Below, piece by piece: positions 33,333-44,916 of a stretch of 64,000 bases of DNA. A program made the position numbers and the translations under genes. Position 1 is the first letter of the stretch. Each line of letters begins with the position of its first letter. The stretch spans positions 48,989,993 through 49,053,992 of the forward strand of contig OZ020267.1 of assembly GCA_963971225.1 (NCBI GenBank), given 5' to 3'. The notes beneath the pieces were generated by a model that searched no databases, was not told the origin of the DNA, and worked only from the letters and a program-made list of their open reading frames with translations. The DNA comes from Melieria omissa (Eukaryota > Arthropoda > Insecta > Diptera > Ulidiidae).

Positions 33333-35355
33333 GATTTTGAAAGCGCGATAAGTGTTCATCCGTTTGGAGTTCGCCAATGGAGGTTTCGTTGCCTCTATCG
33401 TTGTCGTAGGTTTGTGGAATATAGTTTAGGTGTACGTCGATATGATTCGATCATATATCTACTTTTGAGTAGATTGGTACTGTGCTACAGCAATTGGAAG
33501 CAGTAAATCCTCACACGAAGCACGAGAGCTGTCGAATACTACTTTTTTTAAGATACCCCACATCAATGTGAGAAAATTTCGTTTGGTATATCTAATTGAA
33601 TTGCAGAATGCAGTAGAATTTATCCGACTCTCGGCTCTTGTTTGTTGTTTACACTATTCAATGCACACCGGCGTTCTCTTGCTTCCCTCTCCTTATACCA
33701 TTTGCGAACATGCATTTAATTATTTAAATTTTTCATTGTCGGGCCCTTCTCTTTGTTCCGCTCATATTTCACCGCTTTTGGACAGTTCCACATGCAATGA
33801 CAAAGGCTCGACGCCAGCCAACCATTTATGCAAAAACCTGTTCCTCTTTTTCCCGATAAAAGTGTACGTGTTTTCCACTCGATATATTAAGCTATTCAAC
33901 CGTATGCTCATCTGGCTGTTTGCACATTAAATCGATTTGAACTAAAGCAACACACGTCGTATCGGTCATTGACGCAAGCTGAATAGTTTTTTCGAGCCCT
34001 CCCATACTAGACGGAATTAATGTTACATACTCTTGTTCATACACACATAACATCCGAGTATAGTATACACATTCACGAGAATTTACTACATGAACGCAAT
34101 AGCAGGATTCATGCCCTGTCGGACCTGAGACAACTGGTTACCAAAATTCATTAGGGTTTCAACTGGTTTTTTATAAGTCAATTGAGCAACTAGTTATCCA
34201 AGTAGCTGTTAGCGAATGGAGGAGTCAGTCAGTTCGCGTCTAATTGTTCACGTTCTGTGTGTGCGTTCATAGGCGAGAAGAGCAAATGAAAATAAGAAAG
34301 ACGAAAATAGGTCATTTAATCAACTAATTACCGTTAAGTCTTAAGATCTTACGATACTTTTGTAACAAAGACAACATAGAAATGTTTGGGTTTTTTTAAC
34401 ATGTCTGTTTCTATGACTCGAGCCTCGTTCTTCAGTTTTGCCTTGAATGATTATAGTTAGAAATTTGCGTGGTTGTGTGAAGCAACGAATTGAAGCAGTA
34501 TTCGTATTTATTAATTAATTTGTTTATTTTTAATTTTTTTAAATTAATTAATTAATTTTCTTATTAATTGCAGCGTCAGTGATGATAACGCAATATAATA
34601 GCGTCAGGCCCCAAAAAGTTTCGGCAGAAGTGTGTCAAGTCCAAGTTCATCTTTTATAGAAGAGTAGAAATTTGTTGTTTTGATTGTTATTGTTTTAAAA
34701 ATATTTTTAAAATAAAATGAATATTTAAAAATTGTATTGTTTTATTTTCCTTTATAAAATTCAACTGATCAGAAAACTAACCCAAAATAAACTAGTTCTC
34801 AAATTAATCGCTTTGCAACTCGTTTAGAAACTATTTTACTTGGGATTAACTTTGGACCTGTTGCAAATGGATGCAGACTAAGACAATTGACTGTCACCTA
34901 GGACATCGCCATTTTAGATGGATGAGTTCACTCAAAGGAAACGAATCGGTTCTGAAGTTAGCTATGTCTGCCAAGCATCCAGTTCAAAAGTTACATTTGG
35001 ACCAGTTCGAATTCCTGCAGGGTGCATTCAAACTGATGTATGCAATGTGAATTTTAAGGTTATTCGATTTACTACGGGGTAGTTGATTTGACCAATACAA
35101 AATTTCAACAAAATAATTTTGAAAATTTCGTGTGCTTTATAAAAGGTACGTTCGGAACTGCCGCTGAAATGCAACTTGGTCAGTCGAAATAATTATGTTT
35201 TATTCATCAAGTTCCGATTACCACTGACTACGTTCATTGGAAAGAATCACGAGCAAAGTACAATGCATCTTCTTAGTGACTAATGTAACGGTTAAAGAGG
35301 TCTCGATAAATAACTATTTTATACAACATTTTTGGTATGGAAGCAAAAAACTGAC
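33333..35355. other. Intergenic
   Basis: No supported gene. A 120-codon frame at 33568-33930 matches nothing known to me. 34500-34570 is an ATTAATTAATT-type run. Confidence 0.45.
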
Positions 35356-35363
35356 AGTTTGCA

Positions 35364-36284
35364 CAGTGGCGTAGCGTGGGTATCGGCTGCCCGGGGCGGA
35401 AGACAATTTTGCCGCCCTCTTAATTAGGTATTTCAATTTAATGTATACTATACATTATATACATTAATTCTAGAGAACTTTTCGGCAAGAACAGTTATCA
35501 TTATTTTGCATTAAACAGGTTAGATTTTAAATAAAAAAGTTTATTTGTTTTACAATCACGTTTATTAATACAAAAATTCTTACTTCAACCATTGATATAA
35601 CAGGTAGTTACATAGGTATTATTTAATCATGTCGATCGTCGAGGTATATTGTACAGCACATCTATCTATAGGCAAAAATCTGAAAACCGTAAATATTTGT
35701 TCGGAACCCTGGGTATGCGAGTGTAAAACTCGTACATGGCCGGATTTCAATAAATTAAAGCTTGAACAACATATCAGACAGTCCAAAATACAATTACATA
35801 AATAAAATATTTAATACTCACACAGTTGAATGTAGGTACAAGTAGCGGAAAATTCAAATTTTCACAAAGTTAACCAATAATTTCATAACCACTACACGTA
35901 CTTATTTGTACAAAAATCACAGTTACGAAACAGTGTGAACTAAACAACTGAAGATCTATGAATAAAACTTTCTTTGAATTTTCAAAGCATCACAAAGCAT
36001 CAAAGCAGCAAGTCAGAATAGACGGTGTTGCCATTCGCTACAAAATATCATTCAAAGAAAGGGGATTACCCGAATTCGTCACAGAATAAATAATGAAAAA
36101 TTCCGTACTCTTTTCAATTGGTGCGAATTTATAGTTGCGTTAAAAATATGAAATGGTTCAAATATTTACAAAATATATTTTATTATTTACTGTGAAATTT
36201 TGTCGCCCCCTAAAAAGTGCCGCCCCCTAAAAAGTGCCGCCCGGGGCGGGCCGCCCCCACCGCCCCCACTACGCTACGCCACTG
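35364..36284. mobile_element. hAT-type element, 921 bp, perfect 8-bp target duplication
   Basis: agtttgca at 35356-35363 and 36285-36292 is an exact duplication. Inverted ends CAGTGGCGTAGCGT / ACGCTACGCCACTG, followed inward by GC-rich GCCCGGGGCGG / CCGCCCGGGGC. Near the right end an 18-bp unit, GCCCCCTAAAAAGTGCC-like, is repeated in tandem (about 36205-36240). No transposase remains. Confidence 0.9.
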
Positions 36285-36292
36285 AGTTTGCA

Positions 36293-36770
36293 ATTCCCAT
36301 TAGTGGGTGGTGCGTGTGATCAGACAAATGGATTCGTATCTGATATCCATCCGACTGCCCGTTTTCTGCGTAGAATTTCAAAAGGTTGAGGCATCGGTAT
36401 TGAACCTAGAATGAAATAGAAATGTCCCCGTAGGTTGTGTTAGGTTAATAAGGGGGAAGCCTAGGGACCTCACGGAGACCAGTTTTGCACCTTTTTGTTA
36501 CCACGGAGAGAGGGGGAAGGCACAGACGATTCTTTCATCTTGATTTGAGCAGTCGGAGAATATCTGTAATGGCTTGAAAGCCTTTTTTTATATGGTACCG
36601 ATTAAAAAAAAAATACTATTGTTGAATTTTATTGTCTGTTGTGCATATTTCTTTAAAACAATGTATAAAGATTTTAAGAAAATCAACTTAAAATCCAAAC
36701 CTTTTTTATTATTTTAAATGCGTGATTAAGCATATCTCAAAAGTCATTGCTTAAGAAGAGCATAGAGTAG
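36293..36770. other. Intergenic
   Basis: No gene. 36420-36560 contains GTTAGGTTAATAAGGGGGAA-type text that may be old transposon debris. Confidence 0.4.
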
Positions 36771-37017
36771 AGCACACCAGAGTGGTGTCTGGATATAGTG
36801 AACTAATTATTGCAAAGCCTGTTCACTGTATTGAGGTTGTTCACTATATCAAAGTTAACATTTTTGTTCAAAAACTCGTTTTATTTGCTCAAAATACAAT
36901 TTTTATTTTTTGATTGAAATTTTTTCTATATTTAGAGGCTCGATGTCAAAATTTGGGTGTTCACTATCGAGGTGTTCACTATGTAGGGGGTTCACTATAA
37001 CCAGACACGACGGTGTA
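36771..37017. mobile_element. pogo-like MITE
   Basis: Left AGTGGTGTCTGGATATAGTG and right ...CACTATAACCAGACACGACGGTG are inverted, with TA after the right end. The interior repeats GTTCACTAT many times. The complement of this element appears at 28349-28552. The left border is blurred by mutations. Confidence 0.65.
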
Positions 37018-37535
37018 TAGTTTTTTATAAGAATTAATAAAATGCATGCAACATTTTCTGCACGCAATTTTAGAAACTAACTGTTTCCAATGAATAGACA
37101 TAAAAAGTTAATGTCATTAGAAAGACTCAAGATTTTCATGTCATTTTGGTATTTTTTGTTTCTTGTGATGAATCGCAAAATAACTTCCTAATACGGAATC
37201 CAATCCCGAGATCCCGGCCTTTTTTATATCACGAAAATCCCTGGATTGCCAACGATTAATCCCGGGATTTTCGGGATTGTTTAAAAATTTGAATTATTAA
37301 TGCTTAAGAGAAATTCTAAATTATTTTTAAAATATTGTTTCCAAAAAACTTGTTGTATCAATCAATTTTTTAACGATAGACACGAACACATGTTTCAAAT
37401 ATAGCCTCTTCAAAGCCCGATAAAGTGGCATCATGATCAAAGCTAATTACTCGACGGAGCTCTAAGCAACCCTGATTTACGTAAAACGTAAGCAACACCT
37501 AAAGCTAAAATTTTTAATTTAATAGGGGAACCGGT

Positions 37536-38788
37536 TAATTCATGCGGTTTTCTAACAGATGGCGTAACTTGATTTTGTGAACAGTGATTCACCTTTCCAA
37601 ATATGTATGGAAAGCTATTGTCATATAGTTTCAGAATCAGTATGTGTCATTTAGCTGAAGCGTAAACAACAATACTTTTTAAATGTCGAATTTTGTGCCG
37701 AATAAAGTGTTTTTGCGTGGAGTACTTCTTCATTACTTCAATATGAAGAAAAAGGCTGCCGAAAGTCATCGTATTTTGGTGGAAGTGTATGGTGTGCATG
37801 CTCTAGCTGAGCGTACTTGCCAGAAGTGGTTTGCACGGTTTAAAAGTGGCAATTTTGACTTGGAGGACGATGAACGGCCCGGACAGCCAAAAACGTTTGA
37901 AGATCACGAATTGGAGACATTGCTCGACCAAGATTCATCCCAAACGCAAGAAGAAGTTGGAAAATCACTTGGCGTCGCTCAACAAACCATTTCCGATCGT
38001 CTAAAAGCAATGGGATCGATCCGGAAGGTAGGCCATTGGGTGCCGTATGAATTGAAGCCAAGAGACGTCGAACGCCGATTTTTCACGTGTGAACAACTGC
38101 TTCAACGGCACAAAAGAAAACGTTTTTTGGATCGAATTCTCACTGGCGATGAAAAGTGGGTCCATTACGATAATCCAAAACGTCGAGCAACGTATGGATA
38201 CCCCGGCCATGCATCATCATCGACTGCCGTTCGGAATATTCACGGCCTAAAGGTTATGCTGTGTATTTGGTAGGACCAGCTGGGTGTGATCTATTATGAG
38301 TTGTTGCAACCGAATGAAACGATAACAGGGGAAGTCTACCGACGACAATTGATGCGTTTGAGCCGAGCACTGCGCGAAAAACGGCCGGAATATGAACAAA
38401 GGCACGGCAAAGTAATTTTGCAACATGACAATGCTCGGCCACATGTTGCACAGGTCGTCAAAACCTACCTTGAAACGCTCAAATGGGATGTCCTACCCCA
38501 CCCGCCGTATAGTTCGGACCTTGCGCCATCCGATTACTATCCCTTCCGATCAATGCAACATGGCCTGGTTGACCAGCACTTCTCCAATTATGAAGAAGTC
38601 AAAAATTGGATCAATTCGTGGATAGCGGAAAAGCAGGCCGAATTTTTCAGAAATTGTATTCGTGAATTGCCAGAAAAATTGGAAAAAGTTATAGCTAGTC
38701 ATGGACACTACTTTGAAGATTAAATTTGTAACCATTTTTTCACAATAAAGCTTCAATTTTCCCCAAAAAACCGCACGCATTTTTTGTA
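37536..38788 (+). mobile_element. Mariner element, mauritiana-like
   Basis: A nearly complete transposase gene lies between imperfect inverted ends (ATGCGGTTTT after 37540 and, on the complement, GTGCGGTTTT before 38780). TA can be read at 37536-37537 and 38787-38788, but the ends do not align perfectly, so the borders are approximate. Confidence 0.8.
37683..38723 (+). pseudogene. Mariner transposase, one internal stop
   Basis: 346 codons of a mauritiana-like transposase. The helix-turn-helix region covers about residues 5-112. WVPYEL is at 119-124. The catalytic DD34D triad is complete: D156 (LTGDEKW), D249 (LQHDNARPH) and D284 (APSDYYPF), the same positions as in Mos1. The single visible lesion is TAG at 38271-38273 (codon 197), where family members have the second Trp of CIWWDQ, so TGG to TAG explains it. 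The rest of the frame is open to the TAA at 38721-38723. The element is therefore young but this copy makes no full protein. Confidence 0.93.
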
Positions 38789-38817
38789 TGTATTTTTTTT
38801 TTGTATGCTTAACTTAG

Positions 38818-39524
38818 GGGGTCATTCTTATGTGAAATTTTGTAAAAATCAATTTTTTTTAACATATTTGGAATTTATCGTCCTTGAAGAAGGTGCTGTC
38901 AAAATTGTATTGGAAAATTTCAAGTATTTCGGCTTCTACAGACATTTATATAACGAGCGGTTCTAGCGGTTAGTCAAAACTTTAAACGTGTTTTTCTCGG
39001 AACGCCTTTTTTTGAAATGGCGGGGATGATTTAAATAAAACCATTCATCCGATCTCTCTGCGATTGTCACGTCATTCTACATACTGTTAGCTATCGTCCC
39101 TAGTAAATTCACTCCGATATGTTAAAAATTTCATATTTTTTTTAATTGATAAAATCTTCAAAAACAACCATTTTTTACTGTTCTAACTTCCAATGCCTGC
39201 CATTTTGTGAGATTCTTATGAAAAAATTCAAATTTACTACGGACGAGAGGTACGTTCATACTGATTAAGAATTTCTTTGAAATTTATGTTTCAGATAATC
39301 CTGTGAATCCCCGCCAGCTGACCATGACGCGGCAGAAGCCGTGTCTTTAATCGAAAAAAAGTGTTTGAAAAAATTAAAAAAAAGTTTTGTTTTATTTTTA
39401 TTTTTGTAACATAACAATGAATAAATTAAAGTGGAATATCTTTTTTTGATAATTCCTCGTATTCACAAAGGAACTAATTTCTGAAGAATGTCCATTTTTC
39501 CTGTCCGCGCATGAGAATGACCCC
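38818..39524. mobile_element. piggyBac-like non-autonomous element, 707 bp
   Basis: Inverted ends GGGGTCATTCTTATG and CATGAGAATGACCCC. TTAA follows the right end (39525-39528) and TTAG precedes the left (38814-38817), a one-base change from TTAA. No transposase. It lies 30 bp from the mauritiana-like mariner. Confidence 0.65.
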
Positions 39525-39528
39525 TTAA

Positions 39529-39922
39529 ACATAGTTAAAACTTATTACAAAATTTAATATGTAAATAATGTTCGAAGCAAATGCTTTGGACTTTATAAAT
39601 GTATCAGACTGTGTACAAAAAGTAATATTTATTTTATTTTCTATTTAATTATTTGACACGTTTTGTTTGTTCTTATTGTTTGGTGTTTATAACACAAAAT
39701 AAAATGGATTGGTTAAAAATATGTTTGACTTTTAAACAATTGCAGAACTCAGTCCCGAAAATCCCGGGATTGGTAAGAGTCCTGAAAATTGGCATTCCTA
39801 CTTGGCATTCCCAATATAATTCGCGAACAATTTATAAATTTATAGTATTTATGGATGGAAATAACCCAGTGGTCTAAAGTGTTTCTACAATCTCTTTGGT
39901 GAGACCGGCTTCCGCCCGGTGA
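39529..39922. other. Intergenic
   Basis: AT-rich, no supported gene. Confidence 0.4.
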
Positions 39923-40310
39923 ATGGGAAAAACCTTAAGTTCACTGACTCCCGCACAGAGAGATCCTCGAAATTCGTCAAACAAGACAAATGCGAAATTC
40001 TTACAAATCAAATGCAAAAATCAAAAATATGACGACACCGCCGAGTGTGAAAAAGTTCTTCTCACAATTGTGCACCGAAGAAAATCGTTTGATTGCAAAA
40101 ATATGTCAGTGCCTGGCGGCATACAGCAATCAGCAGCTTTGCATCGAACTTCCGATTTGTTCGACTCGTGCAACATGTGTGCGCATCTTTATGTAAGTTC
40201 CCCGCAAGTGTCAAACATGAACATTGCTAATTTTATATTTTATTGTAGAAACCATCCCTGCAGGGGGAAAACAGTCAGATGTCAGAACTAACTAGTTTAT
40301 AATCACTTAT
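39923..40310 (+). CDS. Possible two-exon gene, unknown product
   Basis: Not recognised. An open stretch to 40193 ends at a good donor, TTTAT|GTAAGT (GT at 40194), and 55 bp later comes TTTATTGTAG|AAACC. Two frames both look coding. Frame 1 from the ATG at 39923 reads ...RTSDLFDSCNMCAHLY and splices in phase 0 to KPSLQGENSQMSELTSL then stop. Frame 2 from the ATG at 40029 reads MTTPPSVKKFFSQLC then TEENRLIAKICQCLAAYSNQ and splices to a shorter tail. The joined frame 1 gives the cleaner ending. Either could be a small host gene or exons of a larger one. Confidence 0.4.
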
Positions 40311-41408
40311 TTTACGACTGATTCCTAAGTACTCGGTTGAAAAATTATGGCGGAAACATGCATGTGTGCACGCGTTGATCGTATTACACGCGGGACTTGA
40401 GATAGCCAGGCTTTGTGTTTCGCGCCAATCCAATGCGTTGGCATCACTCAAATCATTTATTCATACACAGTTTGTTTCCAGTGGCGTACGGTCTTTAAGG
40501 CCCTTTATGTTCTTTTTCAATTAAATTTTCAAAGCTTTTCACAGCTTGTAATTTAAAAAACTGTGCGTGTTTAGCTTTGACCACAAAGGAGCACACTTTA
40601 AGACATCATCTTTAATATTTATTCCTTATTCTGACATGTAGTGACGTCCTCTCGCAAATGCGATAACCTCTAAATCAATCGGTTCCTCGAAGTTGGACAT
40701 TTTTTGAGTTTGACAAATGACTTTCGGCATGTTGAAATTGTCAGTTTGCTTCAAGCATAATAAGGAGGTAATAAAACAACGAATTACTTATTTAAAATAC
40801 TTTAAATTTAGTTACGATTCCTGCAGGGAGCTTTCGTTTGACATCAGAAAATTTTCGTTGCCAAATTACTTATCAACGTATGAAGATGCGTACATACGTA
40901 GGTATCGGTTGGCATTTCCTGAAGTCATTGAAATTTTTAATGAAGCCTTCGGGGGAAACCGCATGTTAAAGTGTATATGGAGTGAGAATCGGTTATCTTA
41001 TCTACTGTTTGTGTCACCGAATTTGGAAAAGGGCATTTTTGAAAGGAATAGCTCACGATTCCAACAAAAACGAATGCATTGTAGTCACCAAACTAAAGGC
41101 CGGATATCTACTCTTACAAAAGTGAGTCTGCTCAATAAATACAAATACTTATGTGTAAATGTGAATACAAAAGTAGATCTAACCGCCATGGCATTCAAAA
41201 AGATAGAGCGGAAGTAAAGGAGCGCTGCGGGTTTTATTAAACTTGGCTTCCGAATGAAGAATTGCAGATTAAACCAATTATGTGGTTTTTATACATATCT
41301 CATAGTTTTTCGTGCAAACTGCTTGTGGACCAGAGTGGCGTTTATATAACTCATAAGCAGTCGTGACCGAAATTGAAAATCTAAATATGTACTTTTATTT
41401 ATTATAAG
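40311..41408. other. Intergenic; one unassigned frame at 40717-41217
   Basis: The 166-codon plus-strand frame at 40717-41217 reads in part YEDAYIRRYRLAFPEVIEIF and could be coding or transposon debris. I recognise no family. A hAT-like terminus CAGTGGCGTACGG occurs near 40479 without a partner. Confidence 0.35.
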
Positions 41409-41410
41409 TA

Positions 41411-41582
41411 GGGATCGGAATTACTTATATGCAAGTGCATATTTTTTTGGAGCTTCCGATTTGAACGCGACCAAGACAAGAACAATTTTAATTGAAAAAT
41501 ATTAAGAATGAGCTCACATATGCACTGCATATTTGCATATGTTTGCAATTTTTGCATAGTTTTTGCATATAAATCCGATACC
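41411..41582. mobile_element. Small MITE, 172 bp
   Basis: TA at 41409-41410 and 41583-41584. Inverted ends GGGATCGGAATTACTTATAT and, on the complement, GGTATCGGATTTATATGCAA. The interior is rich in TGCATAT phrases. Confidence 0.65.
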
Positions 41583-41814
41583 TAATTATAAGTATTATCA
41601 GAAAATCAATTCAGTTGTGCCCGTCCGTTTTTGAACATGGTCGTGCCAAAGACGATATAACTATATAACTAGAGTTTTATAGCCTTTGATCGTACTCATG
41701 ATAGCTTTTGAAATAGTTACGATATTTCGTATACCATCCCACCTTACTATATTTACTGGACCTAAATAGTGTCTAACCGAGCCGAAAGAGGACGGAATTA
41801 GCTAACCTAATTGA

Positions 41815-44080
41815 TTTTTTTTTTTTTAAACTCGAACAAACGCGCAGGGGATGACCCCTATTAATGCGAGGCATTGCGTTGGTTCAGGAAGGATATAAAG
41901 GTTAGGAGATAGGGTTGAGAGTGAAGTGGTTATGGACTCTTGCCTTGAACCCATCGAGATCATAAGTGCTGGGGAAGATATCCGCAGGGAGACCATTCCA
42001 CAGCCGCGCTGTGCGGGCCAGAAACGAACTTTCTCTGTAATGCGTAGTGCGCTGGAACATCGTTTCAACGTGGAATGCATGGGCGCCAGTGTTCAAACGG
42101 GTTGCCCGTGGGAATACCCGGAGTGATGGCATCAAACTGCTCATCTCCACTGAGCAATTGCCGAAAAAGTATCGGTAAAACAACACCACACACGCCACGT
42201 TTCGACGATGTTCCAAGGAGTCAATAGAGCTGGATGCCCTACTGTCCCCTATAAGTTTAATCGCACGGTTTTGCACCCGGTCCAGGAGCTCCAAATGGGT
42301 TTTTGAAGCCCCCGCCCATAGGTGCGAGTTAAACTCCATTTTAGGTCGGATATAGGTAGTGTAAATAATGCGGAGATCAGACGGAGTGAAATATTTTTTG
42401 CACCGCTTTAGGAAGCCGAGGCACTTGGCTGCTTCTTTCGACACGCCAAAAATATGATCGTTCCAGCGAAGATCGTTCTTAATGGACATGCCCAGAACAT
42501 CAAGAGCTGCCGATTCCGCAATACCCACACCACCCATAACCAGGGATGTGTTGGGATGTGGGGAGACTCGTTTGTGAGATAACAGGCAACATTGGGTCTT
42601 GCGGGGATTAAAATCGACCCTGTTCGCTTGACCCCACTTGGAGATTGTTTGTAGGTCGCTATTAAGTGTGTCATTCATACGGCGCCGTTCTCTCTCAATC
42701 TCCACAGAGCTGGGACGCTTTGTGAAAGAGTATGAATGACAAATGGTGCTGTCATCCGCAAACGAGTAGATGGGATTCTTCGTCGACGACAACAGGTCGT
42801 TGATGAAGATCAGGAAGAGGGTTGGAGAAAGGACCGAACCCTGCGGCACTCCCGCGCTAAGGGAATGCTTTTCCGAGGCTATGCCGTCTACTACAACACG
42901 AATAGAGCGATCATAGAGGAAGCTCGTAATCCAACGAGAGAAGGTACTACCGACACCATAGGCAATCAATTTTGACACGAGTGCTTTATGCCACACCCGG
43001 TCAAAGGCCTTGGAAATATCCAATGCAACAACCTTGCTTTCACCGAGGTTTAGAATGCTATGGTTCCATTTCTCGGTGAGTACCGCCATAAGGTCTCCCG
43101 TCGATCGTTGTCTTCGGAAGCCGTATTGGCGGTTACTTAGCAGTCTATTGTGCTCCAGATATTTCACAAGGTTGAAATTTACAATGCTTTCCATTACTTT
43201 GGAAAGCACCGAACAGATTGCTATAGGTCGGTAGTTCGCAGGGTCAGTAGTCTTGCCTTTCTTAGGAACTGGTTGAACATTTGCTACCTTCCAACATGTC
43301 GGAAATACACCTGTGGTGTATGACAAGTTGAAAAGTTTGCGTAATGGACAAGCCAGTGAGGTAGCGCACTTTTGCAAAACAAGGGCTGGAATGCCGTCCG
43401 GCCCTGAAGCCTTATTTACATCGAGATTTGCAAGCACTCTTTTAACTACCCGTGTCCGAAAATGAATTTCTGGCATGGAGCAAGATACATTCTCGACTAC
43501 GGGTAGTGGTTGATCGCTGGGGGGCAGGGAGGAATTCTCTGCGAAAATTTTAGCCAACAAATTTGCTTTATCAACCGAGTGAGTGATGATTTGATCATTG
43601 TTAAGAAGAGTTGGAATTGAAGATGATGTTTGGTTCTTCACCTTCTTAACGAATGACCAAAAGTTCTTACTACCACGCTGGCATTGAAGAACTTTTTTCC
43701 TTTGGCGCTGCTCGTGCAGAAACTTTTGGCGCCTTAGGATGGCATTGCATCGATTTCTAGCCTGTTTACGCAGCTGTTCAGTGGTGGCATTTTTATTTGC
43801 CTGCCATGCTCTGAAAGCTTCCTCTTTAGACCTGACAGCAATTCTGCATGTCTCATTAAACCAGATATTGTCCTTGGGTTTAATGCAAATTTGCTTATTG
43901 GGGATAAAGGACCGCATTCCCAATAATACAATTTCTTCGACCATTTTGGCTGCGGCATTTATGTTTCTATCAAGAAAACACAATTTCCAATTGAAGTGTG
44001 CGAAAAATTCATTAAGTCCACTCCAGTTAGCTTTATCATACATCCACACTAGGCGCTTCGGGGCTAAGAGATTAAGATTA
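41815..44080 (-). mobile_element. 5'-truncated non-LTR retrotransposon (LINE)
   Basis: Reads on the minus strand. It ends in a 13-base poly(A) (T run at 41815-41827) after a short 3' untranslated tail. The 5' limit is near 44080, where the frame dissolves into stops, so the endonuclease domain is missing. That is the usual result of incomplete reverse transcription. Confidence 0.88.
41902..44049 (-). CDS. Reverse transcriptase of a CR1/Jockey-related LINE, partial ORF2
   Basis: 715 codons, open throughout. Coupling the element's RNA to cDNA, it would prime from nicked chromosomal DNA. Motif A is VALDISKAFD (341-350, D344), motif B is GVPQGSVLSP (from 400), and the active-site motif C is SFADD (D432, D433). 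The fingers (SGPDGIPALVLQKC, about 215; NYRPIAICSVLSK, about 272) and the thumb follow the non-LTR pattern. After the thumb comes the C-terminal region ending RLWNGLPADIFP and FKARVHNHF, with no RNase H domain, as in CR1, Rex1 and Jockey relatives. The Met at 44049 is not the true start: the frame continues upstream (NLNLLAPKRLVW) to the truncation, and the AP endonuclease is lost. An undamaged RT frame suggests a fairly recent insertion. Confidence 0.9.
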   Translation of the reverse strand: MWMYDKANWSGLNEFFAHFNWKLCFLDRNINAAAKMVEEIVLLGMRSFIPNKQICIKPKDNIWFNETCRIAVRSKEEAFRAWQANKNATTEQLRKQARNRCNAILRRQKFLHEQRQRKKVLQCQRGSKNFWSFVKKVKNQTSSSIPTLLNNDQIITHSVDKANLLAKIFAENSSLPPSDQPLPVVENVSCSMPEIHFRTRVVKRVLANLDVNKASGPDGIPALVLQKCATSLACPLRKLFNLSYTTGVFPTCWKVANVQPVPKKGKTTDPANYRPIAICSVLSKVMESIVNFNLVKYLEHNRLLSNRQYGFRRQRSTGDLMAVLTEKWNHSILNLGESKVVALDISKAFDRVWHKALVSKLIAYGVGSTFSRWITSFLYDRSIRVVVDGIASEKHSLSAGVPQGSVLSPTLFLIFINDLLSSTKNPIYSFADDSTICHSYSFTKRPSSVEIERERRRMNDTLNSDLQTISKWGQANRVDFNPRKTQCCLLSHKRVSPHPNTSLVMGGVGIAESAALDVLGMSIKNDLRWNDHIFGVSKEAAKCLGFLKRCKKYFTPSDLRIIYTTYIRPKMEFNSHLWAGASKTHLELLDRVQNRAIKLIGDSRASSSIDSLEHRRNVACVVLFYRYFFGNCSVEMSSLMPSLRVFPRATRLNTGAHAFHVETMFQRTTHYRESSFLARTARLWNGLPADIFPSTYDLDGFKARVHNHFTLNPIS

Positions 44081-44084
44081 AAAA

Positions 44085-44916
44085 AGTTTCAGTTTCAAGA
44101 TTAAAAAATTCGTATCGAATAAGTAGCTACTCAGAGAAAATTGAAATTGGAACAAATTACCCTCTTCTTTGTGGTCCAATGCACTAATAACAGAACCACT
44201 GCGGCCGCAGTGTGTGTCTGGTTCAGCTGGGCTAACTAAATAAACGCCGGGTATTCAAACATTGCGCGTAAGTACTCGTATTCTGCTTTCCTAATTAAAT
44301 ATTCTTTCTGCTGAATTGTGCCGATACTAAATGGTATTTCACCAATTGCATTCCCCAAAAGATCGAAAGTGCGGAAAAGAGAAAGTCACAGAAAGTGCAT
44401 TAGAGCTCAGTACATAAATGAGTCAAGAAATTGCTATTTGCTCTGATTGAATTAACTGACCACATCGAGGGCTTAGTGTGGATTTGCAGAGGCAAAAAAT
44501 AATGCTGAAATAAGTGATAACACGCGCGGTGAAAGTGTCTCGCCGGTATCCAGGTTTTTCGCACCGTGCGCTTGCGGAAGGACATAGGTCGGGTAGTGGG
44601 TACAGCGAGTATGTATGTATGTTTTTTTTAGTCGGTATCATCGTAGTTCACCCGATTGTCAAAGAAGCTGGATGCGAGCCACTGGAGGCACCCATGATGC
44701 GGGGCCAGATCTCTCTGTAATTTTTATCTCCGGTTTTTGGGATTAAATGCTCTAATTTACAGTGAACAAATTTAATATTGGACAAATCTTGAAATTAGTT
44801 AACAAATTAGTGAAAAAATTGGCCCTAAGTACTAAAAAAAAATGTATAGCAGCATACTGACATACTGGTTTTTGTACTACGTAGCATGAATAATATTGGC
44901 CTTTTTTTAAGGTACT
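44085..44916. other. Intergenic
   Basis: No supported gene. A short palindromic CTGCGGCCGCAG lies near 44200. Confidence 0.4.

Larger units (their letters stand above)
37246..39775. repeat. Inverted pair of CCCGGGATTTTCGGGATT repeats around two younger elements
   Basis: AATCCCGGGATTTTCGGGATT at about 37248-37268 has an inverted partner, AGTCCCGAAAATCCCGGGATT, at about 39751-39771. An older element probably spans them and was later hit by the mariner 37536-38788 and the TTAA element 38818-39524. No target duplication was found. Confidence 0.4.

Noticed and set aside
41826..42080. Separate small gene at the 3' end of the LINE
   Set aside because: Overlaps the RT frame and 3' tail in another frame.
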